Source of the DNA: Paracoccus aeridis
GTDB taxonomy: Bacteria > Pseudomonadota > Alphaproteobacteria > Rhodobacterales > Rhodobacteraceae
DNA length: 64,000 bases
Direction: 5' to 3'
Assembly (NCBI RefSeq): GCF_004923205.2
Contig: NZ_SELD02000008.1
Coordinates: 53,045 to 117,044 of the forward strand
The notes beneath the pieces are model-generated. The model saw only the letters and a program-made list of their open reading frames with translations, was not told the DNA's origin and ran no database searches. Numbering within the stretch: the stretch's first letter is position 1; every line of letters starts with the position of its first letter. The translations under genes were made by a program, and so were the position numbers. Shown here piece by piece: positions 54,112 through 61,533 of this stretch.

Positions 54112-55170
54112 TCAGCCCTTGGGCGCCCAGGGATACCCCTTCTCGTCGCGCTCCCGGGTGTACTCGACGACGAGCGCCTTGTACTCGTCCACCATCGCCT
54201 GCCCGTCGAGGCCCGCGGCGTCGGCGCGGGTGATCCATTCCTGGACGTAGGGCTCGCCGGCCGCGATCAGCTTCTCGCGGTCCGCGTCCGAGATCGTGTT
54301 GATCTCCTTGTTCTCGTCCTTGAGGATCTGGACCGACTCCTCGTTGGCGGCCCCCAGGATGCGGCCGAACTCGTCCGCCAGCCCCTCGCCCGCGGTCATC
54401 AGCGCCTGCTGTTCCTCGGGCGAAAGCGCGTCGAAGCTGTCCTTGTTCATCAGGATGCCCAGCGCGCCGATCTGGCCCCAGTCCAGCACGGTGTAGCTGT
54501 CGAACACCTCGTCGAACTTCAGCGCCTTCACGAGATAGGGATAGGTCTGGGTGCAGTCGATCAGCCCGGTCTCGAGGCCCTGGTAGGCTTCGTAGACGCT
54601 CATGTCGACGGGCGTGGCGCCGAGGTCGTTGAAGACCTTGCCGTAGGCGCCGACGCCCCGGACCTTGAGACCCTTCAGGTCGTCCAGCGTCTTGATCGAC
54701 TTGCCCTTGCAGCCGACCTGCACGGCCGAGGTCGTGTAGGTGCCGACATAGACGAGGTTCTGGTCGGCCAGGTTCTTGGTCACGGCGGGGTTCGTCCGCA
54801 TGATCCGGTCGATGGCCTTCATCCCGACCCACGGGTCAGGGTTCGGGATCGGCAGGTCGGCCAGGCCGTAGGCGATCATGTCCTGCGGGAAATAGACACC
54901 GATGACGCTGCCCATGTCAGCCACGCCGTCGCGCAGCGACTGCACCGCCGCCTTTTCCGAGAACAGCGCCCCGCCCCAGTTCACGTCGATGACGAGCTCG
55001 CCATTCGTCAGCTTCTCGACTTCGTCGACGAGCCACTGCGTCCCTTCGGCGCGAACGCCTCGGTTCGGCCCGGCCTCGCCGTAGATGAGCGTGGTCGCGG
55101 CGCCCGCGCCGGTTGCCGCCGCCGCGCAGACCGCCGCAGCCATGAGTGACGTGGTGATGAGATTACGCAT
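54112..55170 (-). CDS. TRAP transporter substrate-binding protein, DctP type
   Basis: This 352-residue periplasmic binding protein has a signal peptide (about residues 1-24, MRNLITTSLMAAAVCAAAAT) and the DctP fold: EVEKLTNGELVIDVNWGGALFSEKAAVQSLRDGVADMGSVIGVYFPQD, DDLKGLKVRGVGAYGKVFNDLGATPVDMSVYEAYQGLETGLIDCTQTYP. The conserved Arg of KVRG normally binds a ligand carboxylate. It starts the ten-gene operon; ATG 55170 follows GAGGGGG. Ligand unknown, but a carboxylic acid is expected for the family and fits the downstream CoA pathway. Confidence 0.92.
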   Translation of the reverse strand: MRNLITTSLMAAAVCAAAATGAGAATTLIYGEAGPNRGVRAEGTQWLVDEVEKLTNGELVIDVNWGGALFSEKAAVQSLRDGVADMGSVIGVYFPQDMIAYGLADLPIPNPDPWVGMKAIDRIMRTNPAVTKNLADQNLVYVGTYTTSAVQVGCKGKSIKTLDDLKGLKVRGVGAYGKVFNDLGATPVDMSVYEAYQGLETGLIDCTQTYPYLVKALKFDEVFDSYTVLDWGQIGALGILMNKDSFDALSPEEQQALMTAGEGLADEFGRILGAANEESVQILKDENKEINTISDADREKLIAAGEPYVQEWITRADAAGLDGQAMVDEYKALVVEYTRERDEKGYPWAPKG

Positions 55171-55393
55171 GATGATTCCCCCTCTGTTCCAGAGAGTGGC
55201 ACAGCATGCCGTATGTTGGAACACTTAATGTCGCCGAGCGCGACTTGCCGCCGGCGGATGGGTGAGCCGCCGCATTGCTGCCAGACCAGCAACGCCGGTG
55301 CGGGGCGTTCCGCGGTCCACCACCCTGCGGGGCTGGATCGGGACGGCGCGATCGGGCATCCTCGTCCTCGACGCCCCCGAACGAAGGTCGCAC
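55171..55393. promoter_or_regulatory. control region between TRAP operon and GNAT gene, with TGTTCCA/TGGAACA inverted repeat
   Basis: This 223-bp divergent region contains inverted half-sites TGTTCCA (55185-55191) and TGGAACA (55217-55223), 32 bp centre to centre (about three helix turns), just upstream of the dctP-type start. Such half-sites resemble IclR-family operators. No convincing -35/-10 pair was found. IclR control is inference. Confidence 0.4.
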
Positions 55394-55693
55394 ATGCCCG
55401 ATTTCACGATCACCCGCGAAGACCCTGACCCGCGGCGCGGCCGCTACGTCGCCCGCATCGACGGGCAGGAAGCCGAGCTGGTCTACACCCGCGAGGGCGA
55501 CGTCGTCAGCGCCGACCACACCGGCGTCCCGAAGGAACTGGAAGGCCGGGGCATCGGCTCGGCCCTGCTCGACGCCCTTCTGGAGGACGCGCGGACGCTG
55601 GGCTTCCGCATCCTGCCGCGCTGCCGGTTCGTTGCCGTGCAGGCCGGGCGTCACCCCGAATGGGCGAACCTGTTCGTGCAGGGGTCGGATTGA
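55394..55693 (+). CDS. small GNAT-like N-acetyltransferase (YjdJ type)
   Basis: This 99-residue protein has the short GNAT core: RYVARIDGQEAELVYTREGDVVSADHTGVPKELEGRGIGSALLDALLEDARTLGFRILPRCRFVAVQAGRHPEWANLF. The RGIGSALL loop is the acetyl-CoA pyrophosphate-binding motif. Proteins of this size (GCN5-related, YjdJ/Gtt-like) have mostly unknown substrates. ATG 55394 follows GAAGG; a longer in-frame ATG at 55262 lacks conserved sequence. Confidence 0.82.
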   Translation: MPDFTITREDPDPRRGRYVARIDGQEAELVYTREGDVVSADHTGVPKELEGRGIGSALLDALLEDARTLGFRILPRCRFVAVQAGRHPEWANLFVQGSD

Positions 55694-55789
55694 AGCGGCG
55701 ACGCATTTTTGGTGACCGGCTGGCCTTCGGCTGAAGGCCTCGGGCCGCTGGGCCGTCGGTGTCGGCAGCCCTCAAGCCGCCAGCCCGCG

Positions 55790-56197
55790 TCAGTACATCG
55801 CGGTGAACAGCGTGATGCTGATGTCGCCAGCGGGGTCGATCTCCGCGCTTCCGCGCGCAAGCAGCCAGCCGTCCTCGCGTTCCAGCCGGGCGACGATCTC
55901 GGCGGGCGACGCCGCCCGCGCCGTTTGCGAAGCCTGCGGCGGAAGGACGAAGTCCAGGGACTTCGATTTCCCGTCGCTTTCGATGCCGGTCCCGGCGGCG
56001 GTGCGCTGAACCTCGTTCTTGGCGGCGGGATCGTCGATATAGACCTGGATCCGGCCCTTCGGGATCACCGCGCCGTTCTCGAACCGGATGGTGCCGCGCA
56101 TGTCCATCGTCTCCGCGAATGCCGGGGCTGCGAAAGCGGCGAAGGCCGCCGTTCCGGCGGCCAGCAGGGTCGTGCGGCGAATGGCAGGACGCTTCAT
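55790..56197 (-). CDS. secreted YbaY-like hypothetical protein
   Basis: This 135-residue protein has a signal peptide (about residues 1-29, cleavage after APAFAE) and a beta-rich mature domain: MDMRGTIRFENGAVIPKGRIQVYIDDPA and GDISITLFTAMY. The pattern faintly resembles YbaY/YscW-type domains of exported proteins, but this is tentative. ATG 56197 has AAGGGA 7 nt upstream. It lies directly downstream of the RTX protease gene on the same strand, separated by a strong hairpin, so co-transcription is uncertain. Confidence 0.55.
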   Translation of the reverse strand: MKRPAIRRTTLLAAGTAAFAAFAAPAFAETMDMRGTIRFENGAVIPKGRIQVYIDDPAAKNEVQRTAAGTGIESDGKSKSLDFVLPPQASQTARAASPAEIVARLEREDGWLLARGSAEIDPAGDISITLFTAMY

Positions 56198-56228
56198 CAC
56201 GCTTTCCCTTCGATGCAGTGCCGTGGGT

Positions 56229-56256
56229 GGAAGGGGCGCCGCGAAGCGCCCCTTCC
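56229..56256 (-). terminator. strong hairpin after the RTX protease gene
   Basis: An 11-bp stem GGAAGGGGCGC / GCGCCCCTTCC with a 6-nt loop lies 7 nt beyond the RTX gene stop. No T-run follows on the minus strand, so termination may be partial or rho-aided. Confidence 0.6.
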
Positions 56257-56262
56257 GGTTCG

Positions 56263-59200
56263 TCAGATCAGGTAGAAGTCGGCAGCCGAGATGGACAGCC
56301 CCGCGCTCAGCTGCGCGAAGCGCACCGCCGCACCCGCGCCCGACCCGTCCGCGTCATAGAACAGGTCGCCGCTGTCGGTGTCGTAGATGATGCGGTCGTT
56401 CGCGTCCTGGGCCGTGCCCGCCGCACTTCTGTGGAACGCGCCGAGCGACAGGGCGCCGGCCCCGCCGATGTCGGTGAACACGTCCCGGTCGAGCAGGATC
56501 GTGTCGTCCTGGACCCGGAAGTCGAGGATCCGGTCGACGTTGCCGTTACCCAGCGCCGTGGAGAAGACGAAGAAGTCGTCCCCGCCGCCCCCGGTCAGCG
56601 CGTCGGCCCCGAGGCCGCCGTCCAGCCGGTCGTTGCCCGCGCCCCCCGCGAGCCAGTCGGAACCGGCCACGCCGGGCCGGACCGGCGGCGGCGGGAACTC
56701 GACCGACACGTTCAGCTCGTAGGTGGACCCCGCCGGCACCTCGTCCACGAAGCCGTCGCCCGGAGCGGTTTCCGACCAGCGGCCTTCCTGGATGTAGTAG
56801 GTTCCGGTTTCGAGGACCGTGAAGACGAGGCTCGAGTCGCGGCTGGTGGACGAGCCGGGATCGCTGCCGCCGTCGTCGTTCTGGGCGACGATCGCGCCGC
56901 TGGCGTCGAGCAGCCGGACCCAGCTGTCATGGACGTTCGGGTCGGCGATGTGGTCGATGTCGATCGTGATCACCGTCCCGGCCGCCAGCTCGATCCCGTA
57001 GTATCCGCCCTGCCCGTTCCCCGTCGCGTTGACCGTGGTGTGAAGCACGGTCGTCGAGTCGAAGATGTCGGGGTCGGCGGTGAGCGAGAAGTTGTCCGAG
57101 ATGTCGAACGCGGTCGCGATCGAGTTGTTGGTCGCATCCGCCCCCAGCGTGGCGTAGCCGGTCCCCATCCCCGGGCGCGGCGGGGTGCCGGCCCGCTCGT
57201 CGAAGTCGCCCATCAGCGTGTCGTCGCCGGCACCGCCCAGGATCGTGTCGTTCCCGCCCTGCCCGATCAGCAGGTTGGCGCTGCGGTCGCCGGTCATGAT
57301 GTCCGCGTAGCCCGACCCGGCGAGGTTCTCGATCGAGTTGTAGGTGTCACCCTCGGACCCGCGCGCGGCCAGGACCAGCGTGACCGCGCTGGTGCTGTTG
57401 CTGTAGTCCGCGGTGTCGCTGCCGGCGCCGCCATACAGCGCGTCGGTGCCGCGGCCGCCAGTCAGGGTGTCGTTGCCGGCGCCTCCGTAAAGCTGGTTGG
57501 ACTGGTGGTTCCCGATCAGGTGGTCGTCGTTGTACGACCCGACGACGTTCTCGAAGCCCACGAGGATGTCGTGGCGGATGACCGTGCCGCGTCCGACGAT
57601 CTGCACCGGCCCGTCCGCATCGCCGCCCCTCGCCGTCCCGCTGGACAGGTCGACCGTCACCCCGGCCGAGCTGTTGGTGTAGTCGACCGTGTCGTTGCCG
57701 GCACCGCCGTTCATGTAGTCCTGGCCGGCGCCGCCGATGATCGTGTCGTTGCCGCCTTCGCCATACAGGATGTCGCCGTCCCGGCCGCCATCGAGGATGT
57801 CGTTGCCGCCGCGGCCGTTGAAGTAGTCGCCGCCGCCCTGGCCCCAGAAGTGGTTCGCCGCCGAGGTGCCGATGAAGCGGTCGATGCGGTCGTCCGATCC
57901 GATCAGGTTCTCGATGCTGTAGAACGTGTCGCCCGACGCAGTACCGCCGTTGGCCACGTTGGTCTGCAGGTTGACGAGCAGCTGGAACGGGCTTTCCTGG
58001 CTGTAGTCGACCGTGTCGATCCCCGCCCCGCCCCGGAAGACGTCGACGCCGTCCTGGCCGCGCAGCAGGTCGTTGCCGTCGCCTCCATCCACCGTGTCGT
58101 CGCCGGCGCCGCCGTTGATGGTGTCGTCGCCGCGCCCGCCGTAGAGCGCGTCGTTGCCGTCGTCGCTCTCGGTCTGGTCCTCGAGGTTCGCGATCGGGAT
58201 CGTGTTGTTGATGTCGCGGCTGGCCAGCGAGTCGCGGCCGCCGATGATCAGGTCGTCCCCGTCAAGGCCGAGGATCGTCTGCCCGCCGCCGCCGCCGTCG
58301 AGCGTGTTGTTGCCGGCGTCGCCGACGATGATCTCGGACGGGGCCGCGGTGCCCGGCGCGGGCCCCGCGACAGGGGGCGGCGGCAGGGCGGAGCCGCCTG
58401 CGTAGATGACGTTCTCGACGTTGGCGACGGTGCCGATGTTGATGCCGCTGGTCAGCACGATGATCGTGTCGTTGCCGCCGTCCGCCGTCTCGCGCACGAC
58501 GTCGTCGACGGAATCGACGAAATAGGTGTCGTCGCCGCCGTTGCCGGCCATGCTGTCATTGCCGCCGCGACCGTCCAGCACGTTGCCGCCATCGTTGCCG
58601 ATCAGCACGTCGTTGTAGGCGCTGCCGATCCCGTTCTCGATGTAGTACTCGGTCTGGTCGGCGTTGTGCCCGGCAAAGATCGAGACGTTGTTGCTGTGCC
58701 CGTTCACGCTGGAGAACTGGCCGGCCCGCAGGTCGAGGATCGTGCCGGCGGTCGAGCCGGAGAAGTCGATCGTGTCGTTGCCGCCGGTGTCGTGGATCAG
58801 GAAGCCGATGTCGTGCTGCATGCCCGACGAGGTCAGCCGCTGGTTCGCGAAGGTGCCGTTGAACCCGTAGACGTCGTCGCCCGTGTTCAGGTCGATCGTC
58901 TGGTAGGTCCGCTCGCCGTTCGCGTCGACGGTCGAGAAGAAGCGGCGGATCACCGCCTCGACATCGGCCATCAGCGGGGTCGTGGCGGACCAGCGGCTGG
59001 TCTCACCGACGTCGATGCCGTCGAAATACGACATGACGCTGTACTGCTGGCGGTCGTAGATCCAGGTCGCGTTGTTCAGGTAGTTGATCTGGACGCCGCC
59101 GGGGCCGCTGTAGTTGTAGAGGCCGGGGTGGTTCAGGCCGAACTCGTGCCCGAATTCGTGGATGAACGAATCAAACACGTAGCCGCCGATGTCGGTCAGG

Positions 59201-59583
59201 TTCGGCTCGCTGTCGTGGAAGCGCTGGCCGATGCTGACGTAGCGGTTGCTGGAATAGGCGCTGCCGTCGTCCTCCTCGCCGATCTCGGGGCTGACCACTT
59301 CCATCCAGTCGGTGGCGGGGTCGAACGGCGCGTCGTCCACGACTTCGAACTTCAGCGGCGTGACATGGGCCCACGCCTCGAGCGCGCCGATCGCGGCGGC
59401 CTTGTAGTCCGGATGATCGTTGAGTTCGTAGAGGTTGATCCGCAGCGTCCCCGCCGCGATCGCGGGGGTGAGGCTGCGGTTCAGCGCGCCCACGTAGTTG
59501 AGAAAGGCTTCGTAATCATCGCTTTTCCCAAAAGGGTTGTCGGGCGTCTGATCGTTCACCCACCATTGCGTCGGAGAAGGCAT
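56263..59583 (-). CDS. serralysin-like M10 metalloprotease with RTX repeats and pre-peptidase C-terminal domain
   Basis: This 1106-residue secreted protein has no Sec signal. The N-terminal M10 domain (about residues 20-225) has zinc site HEFGHEFGLNH at 142-152 and Met-turn YSVMSYFDG at 181-189. Many RTX nonapeptides follow from about 325 (GNDGGNVLDGRGGNDSMAG and similar), with spacer segments. A pre-peptidase C-terminal-like beta domain lies at about 810-960, then a last RTX block and a C-terminal DFYLI, typical of type I secretion signals. Calcium-dependent folding outside the cell is expected. ATG 59583 is preceded by AGGGAG. No type I exporter genes are nearby. Confidence 0.92.
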   Translation of the reverse strand: MPSPTQWWVNDQTPDNPFGKSDDYEAFLNYVGALNRSLTPAIAAGTLRINLYELNDHPDYKAAAIGALEAWAHVTPLKFEVVDDAPFDPATDWMEVVSPEIGEEDDGSAYSSNRYVSIGQRFHDSEPNLTDIGGYVFDSFIHEFGHEFGLNHPGLYNYSGPGGVQINYLNNATWIYDRQQYSVMSYFDGIDVGETSRWSATTPLMADVEAVIRRFFSTVDANGERTYQTIDLNTGDDVYGFNGTFANQRLTSSGMQHDIGFLIHDTGGNDTIDFSGSTAGTILDLRAGQFSSVNGHSNNVSIFAGHNADQTEYYIENGIGSAYNDVLIGNDGGNVLDGRGGNDSMAGNGGDDTYFVDSVDDVVRETADGGNDTIIVLTSGINIGTVANVENVIYAGGSALPPPPVAGPAPGTAAPSEIIVGDAGNNTLDGGGGGQTILGLDGDDLIIGGRDSLASRDINNTIPIANLEDQTESDDGNDALYGGRGDDTINGGAGDDTVDGGDGNDLLRGQDGVDVFRGGAGIDTVDYSQESPFQLLVNLQTNVANGGTASGDTFYSIENLIGSDDRIDRFIGTSAANHFWGQGGGDYFNGRGGNDILDGGRDGDILYGEGGNDTIIGGAGQDYMNGGAGNDTVDYTNSSAGVTVDLSSGTARGGDADGPVQIVGRGTVIRHDILVGFENVVGSYNDDHLIGNHQSNQLYGGAGNDTLTGGRGTDALYGGAGSDTADYSNSTSAVTLVLAARGSEGDTYNSIENLAGSGYADIMTGDRSANLLIGQGGNDTILGGAGDDTLMGDFDERAGTPPRPGMGTGYATLGADATNNSIATAFDISDNFSLTADPDIFDSTTVLHTTVNATGNGQGGYYGIELAAGTVITIDIDHIADPNVHDSWVRLLDASGAIVAQNDDGGSDPGSSTSRDSSLVFTVLETGTYYIQEGRWSETAPGDGFVDEVPAGSTYELNVSVEFPPPPVRPGVAGSDWLAGGAGNDRLDGGLGADALTGGGGDDFFVFSTALGNGNVDRILDFRVQDDTILLDRDVFTDIGGAGALSLGAFHRSAAGTAQDANDRIIYDTDSGDLFYDADGSGAGAAVRFAQLSAGLSISAADFYLI

Positions 59584-59901
59584 GACTTGGCACTCCCTGT
59601 AACAAAAATCGGCTGAACGAGCCCATGCAGATCCGGCGCCGCAAATCGCGGCTGAAGTCTCGTTCGGCGTCTGGATTTCTCTTCGTGGAGTGATGATGCT
59701 GCCGCCCGTTCGGCTTTGTCCATGAATATCTTGTGCAGACAAATCAGACGGATAAGGGGCGTCGGCCCTATGATCGGCCATATTCCGCCTATTGGCCAAA
59801 TCTACAGGCAGGCTGCTGCCGGCCGCGGGCCGGAGCGCCGGTTAGAAACGCGGACACCGGGTCGGAATCCGCGCCCCATCGCGCGTAGGTCAAGGATGAT
59901 C
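59584..59901. other. intergenic region between RTX protease gene and tRNA-Arg
   Basis: These 318 bp contain no convincing gene. The middle (about 59725-59820) is less GC-rich than the surroundings and includes GGCCATATTCCGCCTATTGGCC at 59778-59799, an imperfect inverted repeat. It presumably holds the RTX gene promoter, but no clear hexamer pair was found. Confidence 0.4.
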
Positions 59902-59978
59902 TGGTGACCCCGGCAGGACTTGAACCTGCAACCTGCCCCTTAGGAGGGGGCTGCTCTATCCAGTTGAGCCACGGGGCC
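59902..59978 (-). tRNA. tRNA-Arg (anticodon CCT)
   Basis: The 77-nt minus-strand sequence folds as a cloverleaf. The acceptor GGCCCCG pairs with CGGGGTC, the anticodon stem is GCCCC/GGGGC around loop CTCCTAA (anticodon CCT, reading AGG), and the T arm is GCAGGTTCAAGTCCTGC; the encoded CCA is at 59904-59902. A candidate promoter, TTGCCA (60016-60011) with an 18-nt spacer to ACTAAT (59992-59987), lies directly upstream. Confidence 0.95.
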
Positions 59979-60075
59979 GCCGCCGGATTAGTGCCTGTCT
60001 CCGCAGCGTTTGGCAAGCTTGCCGGTCCGGCTGTCATGCGCTAACGCCGGGGAAAGCGAAACGACGGCAGCGCGC

Positions 60076-61098
60076 ATGACCTTGCAGAGACCCCGCCGAA
60101 CCCTGACGCTCCGCGACGTGTCCGATGCCGCCGGCGTCAGCGAGATGACGGTCAGCCGGGTGCTGCGGAACCGGGGCGACGTGTCGCCCGCCACGCGCGA
60201 GAAGGTGCTGACGGCCGCGCGGTCGCTGGGCTACGTCCCCAACAAGATCGCCGGCGGGCTGGCGAGCCAGCGCGTGAACCTGGTGGCGGTCGTCATCCCG
60301 TCGCTGTCGAACCTCGTCTTTCCCGACGTGCTGGGCGGGGTTTCGGCGGAGCTCGAGGACACCGGGCTTCAGCCCGTCGTGGGCGTCACCAACTACGCCC
60401 CCGCGCGCGAGGAGGCGGTGCTTTACGACATGCTGAGCTGGCGTCCGTCCGGCGTGATCCTCGCGGGGCTGGAACACAGCGCGGCGTCGCGCGCGATGCT
60501 CGCCAACGCCCGGATCCCGATCGTCGAGATCATGGACGTCGACGGCGACCCGATCGACACCGCCGTCGGCATCAGCCACGACCGCGCCGGGCGCGAGATG
60601 GCGGCCGAGATCCTGCGCGCGGGCTATCGCCGGATCGGCTTCATCGGCACCCACATGCCCGAGGATCACCGCGCCCGCAAACGCCTCGCCGGGTTCGAGG
60701 CGGCGCTGGCGGACGCGGGCGTCCCGCTTGCCGCGCGCGAGTTCTATCAGGGCGGATCGTCGCTGGCGAAGGGGCGCGAGCAGACCCAGCGCATCCTCGC
60801 GCGCGAGCCGGACCTGGACTTCCTCTACTATTCGAACGACGTGATCGGCGCGGGCGGGCTGATCTGGGCGCGCGAGAACGGGCTCGACATTCCCGGGCGG
60901 CTCGGCCTCGCCGGCTTCAACGGGGTGGACCTGCTGGACGGGCTGCCGGTGCGGCTGGCCACGACCGACGCGCGGCGGCTGGACATCGGGCGGCGCGCGG
61001 CGCGGATCGTCGCGGGCAAGGACGCACGCCCCGACAACGGGATCGTCGCGCTGTCGCCCACGTTCCTGCCGGGCGACACGATCCGGCGGGCGCGCTAG
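60076..61098 (+). CDS. LacI family transcriptional regulator
   Basis: This 340-residue regulator has an N-terminal helix-turn-helix and hinge (LTLRDVSDAAGVSEMTVSRVLRNRGDVSPATREKVLTAARSLGYVPNKIAGGLAS) and a periplasmic-binding-like core (LVAVVIPSLSNLVFPDVLGGVSAELEDTGLQPVVG, DFLYYSNDVIGAGGLIWARENGLDIPGRLGLAGFNGVDL). The core resembles GntR-type gluconate repressors. ATG 60076 begins just before the HTH. No sugar transport or catabolic genes are adjacent, so it is an orphan here and its targets lie elsewhere. It is divergent from tRNA-Arg. Confidence 0.9.
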   Translation: MTLQRPRRTLTLRDVSDAAGVSEMTVSRVLRNRGDVSPATREKVLTAARSLGYVPNKIAGGLASQRVNLVAVVIPSLSNLVFPDVLGGVSAELEDTGLQPVVGVTNYAPAREEAVLYDMLSWRPSGVILAGLEHSAASRAMLANARIPIVEIMDVDGDPIDTAVGISHDRAGREMAAEILRAGYRRIGFIGTHMPEDHRARKRLAGFEAALADAGVPLAAREFYQGGSSLAKGREQTQRILAREPDLDFLYYSNDVIGAGGLIWARENGLDIPGRLGLAGFNGVDLLDGLPVRLATTDARRLDIGRRAARIVAGKDARPDNGIVALSPTFLPGDTIRRAR

Positions 61099-61106
61099 GC
61101 GCCGCT

Positions 61107-61183
61107 CAGCCCTCGCACGCGCCAGCCCTCGCGCATCAGCCCTCGCGCGTATCAGTCCTCGCGCGTATCAGTCCTCGCGCGTG
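61107..61183. repeat. five degenerate 14-16 bp tandem repeats at the cbpM-like 3' end
   Basis: Units beginning CAG[C/T]CCTCGC occur at 61107, 61123, 61137, 61153 and 61169. The last lies in the end of the coding sequence (ITRED plus stop), so on the minus strand each near-complete copy repeats the stop codon region. Confidence 0.8.
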
Positions 61184-61533
61184 ATCGTCACGCGGGTCTC
61201 GCGGATCACCCGGCGCAGGCGGGCGCGGGTCTCGGGCTCCTCGGCCGCGACGGCCTGCAGCATGGCCCGCATGTCGCCGCGCAGGCCGTTCAGCTGGTCG
61301 ATCAGCGACATGACCAGGGCCAGCCTCTCGCCGTCGAGCGCGTAGAAATCCTCGAGCTCCAGGATCAGCCGAAGCCGCGCGACGTCGATGCCGCGGAACA
61401 GCGGCCCCGCGGCCGAGGCGACCGGCAGGACAGCGCCGGTGCGGATCAGGGCGTCGAGTTCCTCGTCGGTGAGGTCGGGCAGCGCCTCGAGGATCTCGGC
61501 GCGGGTCATCGGGTGTTCGGCACGTGCGGTCAT
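61168..61533 (-). CDS. CbpM-like chaperone modulator
   Basis: This 121-residue protein follows a DnaJ/CbpA-like gene with a 4-nt ATGA overlap, the standard place for CbpM, which inhibits CbpA. It has an N-terminal MerR-like helix (MTRAEILEALPDLTDEELDALIRTGAVLPV) and a helical C-terminal part (RLRLILELEDFYALDGERLALVMSLIDQLNGLRGDMRAML). The family call rests on context, size and the HTH-like start. Its 3' end is embedded in a tandem repeat array. Confidence 0.7.
   Translation of the reverse strand: MTARAEHPMTRAEILEALPDLTDEELDALIRTGAVLPVASAAGPLFRGIDVARLRLILELEDFYALDGERLALVMSLIDQLNGLRGDMRAMLQAVAAEEPETRARLRRVIRETRVTITRED

Noticed and set aside
56300..58700. Repetitive DNA that might suggest a CRISPR or satellite array
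   Set aside because: The periodicity is imperfect and codon-phased, explained by GGxGxDxx RTX repeats in the protease.
56119..59616. 1165-codon plus-strand frame antisense to the RTX protease
   Set aside because: Repetitive Asp/Val/Arg-rich mirror of the RTX nonapeptide DNA; no independent signals.
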